A DNA stretch of 15,287 nucleotides from TA-21 sp035620895 (GCA_035620895.1 DASPFY010000027.1:1-15287), one strand, 5' to 3'; shown: positions 1 through 7,161, numbered from the stretch's first letter. Notes: a model not told the origin generated them from the letters alone. Translations and numbers: made by a program.

Positions 1-844
1 TATCTTCAGGAACTTCAGGAACTTCAGCAGTCATGTTAGCTTCAGGAACTTCAGGAACTTCAGGAACTTCAGGAACTTCAGCAGTCATGTTAGCTTCAGG
101 AACTTCAGGAACTTCAGGAACTTCAGCAGTCATGTTAGCTTCAGGAACTTCAGGAACTTCAGGAACTTCAGCAGTCATGTTAGCTTCAGGAACTTCAGCA
201 GTCATGTTAGCTTCATTGGTTCCATTGTTCATCGCTTTCGTTACTAATTCTCCGGCCTCCTCTTCTGTGAACTTTCCTGTTTTGACAAGTTCATTAATCA
301 GATTAACTTTCGTTACTAATTCTCCGGCCTCCTCTTCTGTGAACTTTCCTGTTTTGACAAGTTCATTAATCAATTTGTTTTCTTCATTTTCAGCAGTTGA
401 TATACCATTGGAAGTTGATGTACCATTGGTTCCAGTAGATGCAGTTGTGCCGGTAGTGGTAGTATTAGTTATAGTAATAGGAACGCTACTATTTGTAGAA
501 TACTTGTTTTTATAATAGTTCACATCGTCAACGCAGTGTACTACTTCTTTATCAGTAAGACTATCTCCTACCTCTGCTGCTAGGCCTATACATTCTTGCA
601 AGCTTTCATCTGCATCCTCATAAATGTCGCTAGCTTCCATCGATTCCAGAGGTATATCTTCTATTTGTTCATCACCATCTTTTACGGCATCCGCAAATTC
701 TTGCAGATCATCATAATTATTCAAAAGTTGTTCTTCTTCATGCAAAGCTAGTATTGGAATGACATTGATGACAGAAAAAAACATTCCAAGAGTAATAACT
801 ATTATTAGGAGAAGAGATGTTTGTATCGATTGTTGCTTGTTCAC
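1..844 (-). CDS. Exported repeat protein (partial, C-terminus beyond left edge)
   Basis: The minus-strand frame is open from a GTG at 844 to the window edge (281 codons, no stop). The N-terminus MNKQQSIQTSLLLIIVITL continues hydrophobic to about residue 34 and ends in ILA before an acidic LHEEEQ stretch, a classical Sec signal peptide. An acidic domain with two cysteines (CIGLAAEV and VVHCVDD) follows, then a Thr/Ser/Asn-rich linker. Next are two copies of a 24-residue helical unit (core NELVKTGKFTEEEAGELVTK) resembling the SHOCT helix-hairpin pattern. The end is a repeat of EANMTA plus 1-4 copies of EVP. Asn-x-Ser/Thr sequons (NSS, NTT, NGT and NMT in each long unit) suggest a glycosylated cell-surface protein. 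A TATA-like AT run at 869-877, 29 bases upstream, supports the GTG start. I do not recognise the family; export is well supported, function unknown. Confidence 0.85.
   Translation of the reverse strand, partial: MNKQQSIQTSLLLIIVITLGMFFSVINVIPILALHEEEQLLNNYDDLQEFADAVKDGDEQIEDIPLESMEASDIYEDADESLQECIGLAAEVGDSLTDKEVVHCVDDVNYYKNKYSTNSSVPITITNTTTTGTTASTGTNGTSTSNGISTAENEENKLINELVKTGKFTEEEAGELVTKVNLINELVKTGKFTEEEAGELVTKAMNNGTNEANMTAEVPEANMTAEVPEVPEVPEANMTAEVPEVPEVPEANMTAEVPEVPEVPEVPEANMTAEVPEVPED
5..214 (-). repeat. Nested coding tandem repeat: EANMTA-(EVP)n
   Basis: A 9-base unit (GAAGTTCCT on the minus strand, Glu-Val-Pro) is repeated in blocks separated by an 18-base block encoding EANMTA. The separator recurs at + positions 31, 85, 130, 175 and 202, so block lengths are 54, 45, 45 and 27 bases, corresponding to 4, 3, 3 and 1 EVP copies. 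All steps are multiples of 9, so copy-number changes keep the reading frame. The DNA copies are essentially identical, suggesting recent expansion by slippage or unequal recombination. Confidence 0.95.
235..372 (-). repeat. 72-base coding tandem duplication (SHOCT-like helix unit)
   Basis: Positions 235-300 and 307-372 are identical over 66 bases with a 72-base period. The duplication adds one 24-residue unit to the exported repeat protein without changing frame. The unit (LINELVKTGKFTEEEAGELV) has the Gly-x-(I/F)-T-E-E-E pattern seen in SHOCT segments. The perfect identity points to a recent duplication. Confidence 0.95.
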
Positions 845-1048
845 TATTTTAAGATTCAAAATTACCACAAATAAATTGTTATGATTTTTATGGAATATGC
901 TGCTAAAATATTTGATAAAGATCTATAATTTTTCAATATAAATAGACTCATATGATGTAAATAACTCTGCTTTTAAAATAAATAAACATCATAACGGTAT
1001 GTCTATTGACATTCTTAAGTTTATCTATTAACTTCATAAGTTAAAATT
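845..1048. other. AT-rich intergenic region
   Basis: Part of a 438-base stretch (845-1282) without an intact gene; its right half holds the broken ORF listed separately. This part shows the presumed promoter of the leftward exported protein, a plus-strand TATA-like AATATAAATAG near 936-945 with no convincing ORF immediately downstream, and a short AT-only palindrome at 1028-1044. I see no tRNA, other RNA gene or mobile-element end. Confidence 0.6.
869..877 (-). promoter_or_regulatory. Putative TATA box of the exported repeat protein
   Basis: The minus strand reads AATTTATTT here, centred about 29 bases before the GTG at 844. That spacing predicts a transcript starting at or next to the start codon. 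Confidence 0.45.
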
Positions 1049-1297
1049 ATGGCTGCATTTAACGATAGAAATCAACTTCAACTCAACCATCTGAATTGTT
1101 ATCAATTTTTAATATGCAAAGAATGAGAACATAACCAAATCCTACATATAATACGACAGAAAATAGGCACAGCTCTGGGAATTATCCAATTATTGCTATT
1201 TGCAACTATTATCATATTACCAGTTTTCATGTTAGTTGGATTGTACGCTAGATTAAATAAATACATTATGTCAAGAAAAAATCTATTTTCTTCTTAA
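1049..1297 (+). pseudogene. Small one-TM protein interrupted by an in-frame TGA
   Basis: From the ATG at 1049 the frame encodes MAAFNDRNQLQLNHLNCYQF and five more residues, then TGA at 1124-1126. The same frame then stays open for 56 codons to TAA at 1295-1297. The second part contains a strong transmembrane segment (roughly GIIQLLLFATIIILPVFML) followed by a positively charged tail (YARLNKYIMSRKN). No ATG lies between the TGA and the transmembrane segment. The simplest reading is an 82-residue tail-charged membrane protein disabled by one nonsense mutation; a shorter protein from the TTG at 1193 (34 residues) is the alternative. Its end overlaps the 3' end of the convergent glycosylase gene by 15 bases. 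I do not recognise the family, and the pseudogene call rests only on frame continuity and composition. Confidence 0.4.
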
Positions 1298-1867
1298 TTC
1301 CTTATATCTAAAACAGCTTATGGTGTGATCATTAACCATTCCTATTGCTTGCATCATTGAATAACATATCTTCGATCCCACAAATCTGAATCCTCTATTT
1401 TTAAGATCTTTACAAATCAGATCAGATTCTTGCGACGTAGAAGGAACATCTTTGTAGTTTTTCCATGAATTTTGTATAGGTTTGTATCTTACAAAGTTCC
1501 AAATATAGGTATCAAAACTGCCAAATTCTTTTTGTATCTTAACAAATTCATTAGCATTACTAATTGTCGCCTCTATCTTTTTTTTATTTCTAATAATGAA
1601 TGGGTTGGAACATAGTTCATTAATTTTCACAATATCGTAATTAGCAATTTGTTCTACTTGGAAATTATCAAATGCCTTTCGAAACTCTTGACGCTTATTG
1701 AGAATAATGCGCCAGCTTAGACCTGCCTGCATTCCCTCCAGTACCAGAAATTCAAATAATTTCCTATCATTGTGTAACGGAACTCCCCACTCATTGTCAT
1801 GATAGTCTATCTCAATCTGCTCTTTTGCCCAAACACACCTAGGGTTCATTTCTATTATACTATGCAC
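1283..1867 (-). CDS. tag: DNA-3-methyladenine glycosylase I
   Basis: Removes 3-methyladenine from alkylated DNA, opening base-excision repair in the cytoplasm. The 194 residues match the Tag family throughout. CVWA with Cys11 and YHDNEWGVP with His23 lie near the start. LEGMQAGLSW (Glu44, Trp52) forms the base-recognition pocket, and NDHTISCFRY supplies His181 and Cys185. Cys11, His23, His181 and Cys185 correspond to the structural zinc site of the E. coli enzyme, so it should be intact. The GTG start at 1867 has a GGTGAT Shine-Dalgarno-like sequence five bases upstream, which supports it; an ATG six codons later (1849) would give the usual short Tag N-terminus. Length is normal for the family (about 185-195). 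No repair partner gene is adjacent. Confidence 0.95.
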   Translation of the reverse strand: MHSIIEMNPRCVWAKEQIEIDYHDNEWGVPLHNDRKLFEFLVLEGMQAGLSWRIILNKRQEFRKAFDNFQVEQIANYDIVKINELCSNPFIIRNKKKIEATISNANEFVKIQKEFGSFDTYIWNFVRYKPIQNSWKNYKDVPSTSQESDLICKDLKNRGFRFVGSKICYSMMQAIGMVNDHTISCFRYKELRRK

Positions 1868-1872
1868 TTTCT

Positions 1873-1878
1873 ATCACC
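1873..1878 (-). promoter_or_regulatory. Shine-Dalgarno-like GGTGAT before tag
   Basis: The minus strand carries GGTGAT, complementary to the usual 3' end of archaeal 16S rRNA, five bases before the GTG at 1867. Few other genes here show such a site, so it helps choose GTG 1867 over ATG 1849. A TATA-like ATTATAAC (about 1885-1893) lies just upstream. Confidence 0.5.
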
Positions 1879-1997
1879 ATTATCGTTATAATTCTAATCA
1901 TGCCGACCATACGATTTTCATGCAAATAATTCCATATATCATAAATCTAAAGACTAAAGGTACACAATTCTTTGGTTAAAAATTAGTTAGGAATGAT

Positions 1998-3590
1998 TCA
2001 TGATAAAAGATCATCTCTTGAGAACTTGCCAGCAAGAATTCTCCCGGGTTTTGATCTATAATCTGGAACGCCTATACCAACGGCAATCATGACATCCTTA
2101 TCCTTTGCATGAGGGGAGAAAAACTTAGATACAGCATCATCATAAAAAGTGGACCCTGAAGCTCCAATTTTTTGATTATAAGCAGACAGATAAATCCTCC
2201 CAGCTGTGATACCTGATTCAAATTGGCATGATCTATATCCTCTGTTTCCTAACATATCCACTATTAAGCGAAGGTTTGTCATAATATAAAATACTACACT
2301 AGCATCACTGAATAAAGATTGTTCTAGACACAAATATCCTGATACATCTCTCTGAACGTTAGCTTTCAAGAGATCAATTGAGTTATCCTTTCGATTAAAA
2401 AAATACGCTCCTTTTTGCATGTTAGTCACATCATTGGCAATGAAATAGATGTCTATCATTGATTTCTTATCACTAAAGTCGGAATGAGTAGCTCTCGTCA
2501 AACTATAAAGTATGTTTGAGAGCTGTCCAAATGTAATTGGCTGTCTCGAAAATTTTCTGGTGGAACCCCTTAAAAGTATGACATCAGATAGCGATTGGGA
2601 AATGATCGGTCTAGGATCTATCGGTATTGACCGTATCTTTACATTAAGGTCTTCTGTTTCTCTAATTTCTTGCATCCTAGCTATAGAACGGGTCCACCCG
2701 CGCACTTCGTCACTTGAATTTAATATTGATGAATTATGTAACTTCCAAATCTGATCATATTCAACTTCTTTCCCCTGTGATATAGGAACAATATCTGGAA
2801 TAAATCTAGAAGGATATTCAATTTGCTTAGGTTCATCTTGGGACAACCCAATCCCAATTGGTGCCAAAACTATTGAAGCTTCCTTTTTATCTTCAAGAGA
2901 TAACATTTCATTTACAACTTTATCTACAAACCCCATGATCAATTTAATATCCAAACCAAATGACATAGCAGTGGCAATCATGTTCGCTGTAATTACACCA
3001 GAATCCCAGAACCAATGTCTGTAAGAACGCGCTTGATATTTCCAAGCATTTCGCCATGCGATGGAGGTAAGTACTATTGTAAATGGTGAATTCTTTATTG
3101 CAGGGTCAGATCCCGCTGCTTCAGATAAAAGCTGTCTATAATCCCCTTCTCTCAATTTCGTTAGAGTGAATTGACCAGGGCAGAAATGATAGACACCTGC
3201 TTGCAAACCATTAACGTTTTCACATACTATATACAATTCTATTGGATATAATGCACCAGTAGCAGGTGCTGCACGCATAAAATATCTCCCATGCGGAAAC
3301 TTGATTTGCCTTGTAATTCCTGAAGAAAAAAAAAGTATTGATGACAATAATTCCGTATTTATCTTGTTATTTTCTGAAGAGGAGATTTGATCCGTCTCTT
3401 TCATGGCAATAACATTCAGACTCGGTAAGGGAAAATCTGTTGGAAGAGGAATTGATGGAATATTGATATAAAATTTAAATGGTTTTGGTCTGTTATCCCA
3501 ATCTAGGTAATGATTGGACAATCTAATACTGGTCGGAGAATGCTTTGTATCCTGATGATACACTAACGCATATTTGATTTCCTTATCCAA
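1998..3590 (-). CDS. SagB/ThcOx-type oxidoreductase, two nitroreductase domains
   Basis: A 530-residue protein with two nitroreductase-fold (FMN-binding) domains. Domain 1 spans about 80-250 and contains the SagB-like APATGALYPIELY (109-120). Domain 2 spans about 335-510 and begins with RGSTRKFSRQPIT (341-353). Both have an equivalent motif, YRHWFWDSG (190-198) and YRSCQFESG (452-460), so the protein arose by domain duplication. SagB/ThcOx enzymes are known as FMN-dependent azoline dehydrogenases in thiazole/oxazole-modified peptide pathways, but stand-alone double-domain members of unknown substrate also exist. No YcaO cyclodehydratase or precursor peptide is visible here, so I infer a general flavin-dependent oxidoreductase. 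The start is a TTG at 3590; TTATAATA (3618-3625, minus) lies about 31 bases upstream, and the next ATG is about 60 codons in. Confidence 0.82.
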   Translation of the reverse strand: MDKEIKYALVYHQDTKHSPTSIRLSNHYLDWDNRPKPFKFYINIPSIPLPTDFPLPSLNVIAMKETDQISSSENNKINTELLSSILFFSSGITRQIKFPHGRYFMRAAPATGALYPIELYIVCENVNGLQAGVYHFCPGQFTLTKLREGDYRQLLSEAAGSDPAIKNSPFTIVLTSIAWRNAWKYQARSYRHWFWDSGVITANMIATAMSFGLDIKLIMGFVDKVVNEMLSLEDKKEASIVLAPIGIGLSQDEPKQIEYPSRFIPDIVPISQGKEVEYDQIWKLHNSSILNSSDEVRGWTRSIARMQEIRETEDLNVKIRSIPIDPRPIISQSLSDVILLRGSTRKFSRQPITFGQLSNILYSLTRATHSDFSDKKSMIDIYFIANDVTNMQKGAYFFNRKDNSIDLLKANVQRDVSGYLCLEQSLFSDASVVFYIMTNLRLIVDMLGNRGYRSCQFESGITAGRIYLSAYNQKIGASGSTFYDDAVSKFFSPHAKDKDVMIAVGIGVPDYRSKPGRILAGKFSRDDLLS

Positions 3591-3790
3591 TTATTATCTA
3601 GTAAATTAGAACAACTGTATTATAATAATTGATCTGGCTCCATTGGGACTATGGAATCAATTTGTTGTCATAAATATGTTTGATTGAAGTCTAGGAACCT
3701 TTTAAAGTAACTATCATTTTTTAACCTATAAATTCTATTTTTGTTGGGCCCCTTTGTATCTCCAATATCAACGGATAGTAAATGAGAAAA

Positions 3791-3798
3791 TTTAAATA
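3791..3798 (+). promoter_or_regulatory. TATA box of the DUF1059 gene
   Basis: TTTAAATA is centred 26.5 bases before the ATG at 3821, the standard archaeal TATA-to-start-site distance. This predicts a leaderless mRNA and favours ATG 3821 over the in-frame ATG at 3803. Confidence 0.65.
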
Positions 3799-3820
3799 GT
3801 TTATGTGGACACTAATTTCA

Positions 3821-4015
3821 ATGACTCTCTCAATAAATTGTAAAGACGCCGGGGATCCAGTTTGTGCTCACACAATGTACGGAGAGACGGAAGAAGAATT
3901 ACTTCAGAACGCAAAAGACCACGGAATCAAGGTTCATGGATACACGGAAGAACAATGGAACGAAGAGATTTCAAAGAATCTAGAACATTTTAGAAAAGTC
4001 ATAAAGAAAACTTAA
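3821..4015 (+). CDS. DUF1059 family small protein
   Basis: A 64-residue protein with the DUF1059 signature: an N-terminal CKDAGDPVCAHTMYGETEEE block with two cysteines, then ELLQNAKDHGIKVHG and an acidic helical tail. DUF1059 proteins are small, soluble, widespread in archaea and bacteria, and of unknown function. I chose the ATG at 3821 rather than 3803 because the TATA box at 3791-3798 places the transcript start on it, and family members start close to the first cysteine. The gene is divergent from the double-domain nitroreductase and shares a 230-base upstream region with it. Confidence 0.85.
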   Translation: MTLSINCKDAGDPVCAHTMYGETEEELLQNAKDHGIKVHGYTEEQWNEEISKNLEHFRKVIKKT

Positions 4016-4250
4016 ATCTGCATCCGATAAAAACGGGTGTACCGAGATACAATTATAGAATTTTTTGTCCATAAATACCTAGTAACACCTATGACTTTTC
4101 AAGTCAAGCAATAAGAAATGTATATCTAACATGTCCTTGATTGTATCCTTAATTAGTAAAATTATTGATGTTAAGAAGTATTTATCGTGAAATCAGTTCC
4201 TAGTAATCTTCCTTGACAAATGACTATAAAGTTATTGGCAATCGAAAGAG

Positions 4251-4258
4251 TTAATATT
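4251..4258 (+). promoter_or_regulatory. Putative TATA box of the LSm gene
   Basis: TTAATATT is centred about 30 bases before the ATG at 4285 and only 18 before the ATG at 4273, so it supports the downstream start. Confidence 0.4.
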
Positions 4259-4284
4259 GGTCTTGTACTCACATGAAAACTAAA

Positions 4285-4551
4285 ATGTCTGAAGAAGGGA
4301 TCGCAACTCATTTACTCCAGGAAAGTATTGGGAAAATTGTGCTAGTTAAACTAAAGGGAAGAAGGTCAGTGAGAGGGAAAATCAAGGGTTTTGACAAACA
4401 AATGAACATCGTAATAACCGATGCTATAGAGGTAATAGAACAGCCAAACAATAATAACAATTCAGAAAAGGGCAAAGAGCAGGAACAAGAATCTAAAATA
4501 GGTGATGCATTAATACGCGGTGATAATGTAATAACGATAGCAGTTCTATAG
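4285..4551 (+). CDS. Sm-like (LSm) RNA-binding protein
   Basis: An archaeal LSm protein, expected to form a ring that binds U-rich single-stranded RNA. With the ATG at 4285 it has 88 residues. The Sm1 motif runs from IGKIVLVKLKGRRSVRGKIK to FDKQMNIVITDA, with the RNA-contact residues Asp37 and Asn41 in DKQMN. The Sm2 motif IRGDNVITI lies at 77-85. Between them is an Asn/Glu/Lys-rich loop of about 20 residues (NNNNNSEKGKEQEQE) that lengthens the usual beta3-beta4 turn. An upstream in-frame ATG at 4273 would add MKTK. It stands alone on the plus strand, with no ribosomal-protein or exosome partner beside it. Confidence 0.92.
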   Translation: MSEEGIATHLLQESIGKIVLVKLKGRRSVRGKIKGFDKQMNIVITDAIEVIEQPNNNNNSEKGKEQEQESKIGDALIRGDNVITIAVL

Positions 4552-4693
4552 AACATGTAGATATTTTGAAAATTAGTTTGATTTCATTTCTGTACTCTTA
4601 TGAAAAAAATTGTTCCAAAAGATTGTTGAGTTATTTTGATCACTTATGGTTTATTAATTGGTAACATAATAATTTTTTCCATAGGGTCATTTG

Positions 4694-5851
4694 TTAATCG
4701 AAAATCTTAATCGCGTCACTGAATTCTGCAGTAGTTAGTGGTGCCACTTTTGCAAGTTCAATATTTTCTTTAACATGATTAGGTTTTTTTTGTCCAATTA
4801 ACGGAGCGATTACGTTTGGAGTTGATCTGGTTATTTGTACTATCTTTGGTAATTGATCCTTATATCCCAAATAATCTGGTATTTTGGCGCCAAATAATTT
4901 TGCTTGTAATAATGGTACGCTAGTAAAAACTCCAATGTTTAATTTATTGCAGGCTTCCAAGATCGTAAGGCCATTATCGACACCTACGGATTGGTTCTTG
5001 AGCAAATAAGCTTCTCTGTACACTAGATTGTATGGAAGTTGGATAAAACGGAAACCATGATTTTTTCCTCCCACTTTTTCTGCTATCTTTACCATTTCTT
5101 CCAATGAGAGATATTCTCTTTCGTTCTGAGAAAGCCTAAAACATGTCCAAGTTGCCATTCCATAATATTTAATTTTGTTACTTGACCTATACTCTTCATA
5201 AACCTGAAAAACCTTTTGTAACATTTCATCAAACTCCTCTCTGCTTATATCATCAACCCAGCTCTCATACGCATTATGAACATATACTAGATCAATCGTA
5301 TCAAGTTGCATATTTGTCAGGGATTTATCAATACATTTACGGATATAATTAGGATTTAATACGTTATAACCAGAGCTAATATCCTTTGAGTCTATTATTC
5401 CCTGTGAAATAAACATGTTGTGGATATATTCAAGGACATCGACCGTAGGATAATCCCCATCATTGGTAATGTACCCGTTTTTTGTTGATATGAAAACTTG
5501 ATCCCGTGAAATAATCCCCTCTTCTATCAACCTTTTTATCGCATTTCCAATATTTTTTTCTGATTTCATAGAACGATAATTTATGGCAGTATCAATTACG
5601 TTGATTGCACCCGACTTGACTGATTCATAAATTGCGTTCTCTAAATCCTCATCTTCTTCTGGTGTAATTTGGCCCAGATATGTCCCCATTCCCAAACTTG
5701 ACAAATTAAGGTTATCAAAAGAACGAAAGTGTGAGTTTGATATACCATTTTTAATAGCATTTTCCATATATTTTTTTGTACCTTCGGTAGTTGCAAATCC
5801 ACCAATGGCACGATATTCGCTAACCAATGATGTAAAAGTACTAATATCCAT
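4694..5851 (-). CDS. Aldo/keto reductase
   Basis: An NAD(P)H-dependent reductase of the aldo/keto reductase superfamily (TIM barrel, cytoplasmic). With the start at 5851 it is 385 residues. The catalytic tetrad is visible: Asp87 and Tyr92 in NVIDTAINYRS, Lys124 in FISTKNG, and His192 in DLVYVHN. The C-terminal half keeps the barrel pattern (KYYGMATWTC, GVFTSVPLLQAKL, and APLIGQKKPNHVKEN near the cofactor site). It is longer than the usual 280-330 residues because of an N-terminal extension of about 50 residues and an insert after the Lys strand (about 130-165). An upstream in-frame ATG at 5899 would add 16 residues, but that codon abuts the TATA element shared with the divergent gene, so 5851 is preferred. 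Substrate unknown. Confidence 0.9.
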   Translation of the reverse strand: MDISTFTSLVSEYRAIGGFATTEGTKKYMENAIKNGISNSHFRSFDNLNLSSLGMGTYLGQITPEEDEDLENAIYESVKSGAINVIDTAINYRSMKSEKNIGNAIKRLIEEGIISRDQVFISTKNGYITNDGDYPTVDVLEYIHNMFISQGIIDSKDISSGYNVLNPNYIRKCIDKSLTNMQLDTIDLVYVHNAYESWVDDISREEFDEMLQKVFQVYEEYRSSNKIKYYGMATWTCFRLSQNEREYLSLEEMVKIAEKVGGKNHGFRFIQLPYNLVYREAYLLKNQSVGVDNGLTILEACNKLNIGVFTSVPLLQAKLFGAKIPDYLGYKDQLPKIVQITRSTPNVIAPLIGQKKPNHVKENIELAKVAPLTTAEFSDAIKIFD

Positions 5852-5898
5852 TTTATATTCTAATTGAAAAAGTGAAAAAGTCAATTGAGTAAATAACA

Positions 5899-5908
5899 TT
5901 ATATTTTA
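5899..5908. promoter_or_regulatory. Shared TATA element between divergent genes
   Basis: TTATATTTTA is centred about 26.5 bases before the plus-strand ATG at 5931, fitting a leaderless transcript. On the minus strand the same bases read TAAAATATAA and could start the aldo/keto reductase mRNA near 5878, giving a leader of about 27 bases to the ATG at 5851. One element may therefore serve both directions. Confidence 0.5.
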
Positions 5909-5930
5909 GATTGGTCTTAATTTCATATTA

Positions 5931-6326
5931 ATGTCCAATACAAGTAAAGATTATTTTGAGAATCTATCAAGGGAAATATTGAAAATCAATTCATCACTAA
6001 GATGGATTGCAATAGCTGATTCTCAGGGCAAGATACTGAATATAGCAAAAAGAGAAGGCCTCGACCCATTGATGAATCGTCAGGAAAATCAAGAATATAC
6101 ATTGAATGCAATAGCTCGACATAAATCAAGGTTAAAATTCGAAGATAAGTTGGGTAAACTCGTTTACTCGTTAGGAAAATATGAAAAACTGGTAAGGATT
6201 GTTACTCCTATTAATCATAAATATTATGTTTTACTTACAATTGACGTACAAGAACCTCATATTGATTCCATAATGAGAGAACAGATAATTCCAAAAATTA
6301 GAGATAATATTAGGAATTTTGAATAG
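5931..6326 (+). CDS. Roadblock/LC7-like small protein (DUF6659-like)
   Basis: A soluble 131-residue protein. An N-terminal helix (SREILKINSSLRW) precedes a strand-turn-strand block IAIADSQGKILNIAKREGLD. A central helix follows, then a second sheet (LVYSLGKYEKLVRIVTPI, YYVLLTIDVQE) and a C-terminal helix. This alternation fits the roadblock/LC7-longin fold, and I recall similar thaumarchaeal proteins filed as DUF6659; that assignment is from memory. It is clearly paralogous to 7162-7530: both have (I/L)R(W/Y)(I/V)A, a GLD motif, a central (K/R)xxF(E/D)D-x-x-G and a late KY(Y/I)-(V/L)-L strand. Proteins of this fold often regulate small GTPases or act in signalling, but no GTPase gene is present here. 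Its promoter is the shared TATA at 5899-5908. Confidence 0.7.
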   Translation: MSNTSKDYFENLSREILKINSSLRWIAIADSQGKILNIAKREGLDPLMNRQENQEYTLNAIARHKSRLKFEDKLGKLVYSLGKYEKLVRIVTPINHKYYVLLTIDVQEPHIDSIMREQIIPKIRDNIRNFE

Positions 6327-6481
6327 CAATTTGGACTGCTTGTGAATATGAATCTGAATAGAGATCAGGATCATCGGCATATTGAAAAAATATCATCTTA
6401 ATCGTTAGTTTTTAGACTATTATTCAAAAACTAATTTTGAGAAATTATAAAGTTTTAAGGAATATCCATCATATTCGTAAC

Positions 6482-6967
6482 ATGCCTCTCAAAGATCAAG
6501 TTGACAGTGCTAGGAGGATAATTGATACAGAAACCACAAAAATCCTTTCAGATTCTTCGTTGATAGGGTACGGTGGATGTGCGTCATGTCATGTATTGTT
6601 TAAGCTGATTGAAACTCTGTCGTTAAATGAATCTGATGCTGCAGATCTATTGACCCAAGTACTATACGAGGATCCACATTTAAATGAAAGATTTATCGAA
6701 ATGGTAGAGAAAATACATATGAAGGAGCGAATGATGGGAGTTCAATTTTCAATTAAGAGCAGGGAAGCAAAGGACAGATATATCGATGCAAATATAAAAA
6801 ATGTTATTTCTGAATTAGCAGTTGATATCAAAAACTACGGAATAGAACTAGTCTTGAGGAAATTATTATTATCACTAATCTCAGTTCAATTAGCACAAAA
6901 TATAGGAGTAGATCATCATGCAGCAACTGAAGAGCTCTACTACTATATGAAAAAAAAGAGACGCTGA
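6482..6967 (+). CDS. Unrecognised helical protein with CASCH motif
   Basis: A 161-residue, predominantly helical, charged protein without a signal peptide or membrane segment. Near the N-terminus is LIGYGGCASCHVLFKLIET: Cys33 and Cys36 followed by His37, a CxxCH arrangement. These are its only cysteines. The rest is amphipathic helix (SREAKDRYIDANIKNVISEL, VLRKLLLSLISVQLAQNIG), ending VDHHAATEELYYYMKKKRR. A TTG at 6437 would add 15 residues, but the ATG at 6482 has TTATAAA and TTTTAA elements 27-36 bases upstream. It lies between two paralogous roadblock-like genes on the same strand. The CxxCH could bind a metal or act as a thiol pair; covalent haem is unlikely without export. I do not recognise the family. 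Confidence 0.7.
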   Translation: MPLKDQVDSARRIIDTETTKILSDSSLIGYGGCASCHVLFKLIETLSLNESDAADLLTQVLYEDPHLNERFIEMVEKIHMKERMMGVQFSIKSREAKDRYIDANIKNVISELAVDIKNYGIELVLRKLLLSLISVQLAQNIGVDHHAATEELYYYMKKKRR

Positions 6968-7161
6968 CACTTCAATATATGAATTTATCAACAAGATATC
7001 TAAAGTAGACAATAATAGTGGTTATTCATGAATTAGATATACATAGTATCTAAAAATCAATATAGCCTTGACACTTGCTTTTAAAAAAACAGATAATTGC
7101 ATCCGATTAAAAATCATCTTTTGTTAAAAAATATAATAAATAGTTTTTATTTTGTCAATCT

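Noticed and set aside
1..214. CRISPR-like appearance of the repeat array
   Set aside because: The 'spacers' are themselves multiples of one 9-base unit, all steps keep one reading frame, and the array lies inside a signal-peptide-bearing coding sequence.
33..515. Plus-strand open frame encoding MLASGTSGTS-type repeats
   Set aside because: It is the antisense of the exported repeat protein; the 9-base repeat has no stop on either strand. The minus-strand frame has a signal peptide and sensible domains and extends much further.
1028..1044. AT-only palindrome TTAACTT-CAT-AAGTTAA
   Set aside because: A 7-bp A/T-rich stem is easily expected by chance at this base composition, and it does not sit at a clear operator or terminator position.
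4019..4028. TGCATCCGAT also found at 7098-7107, both intergenic
   Set aside because: A 10-base match between two places is expected many times by chance in a window this long, and the flanks diverge.
6482..6967. Cytochrome c based on the CASCH motif
   Set aside because: No signal peptide, no membrane anchor and no distal Met/His axial-ligand pattern that I can point to; the motif alone is not enough.
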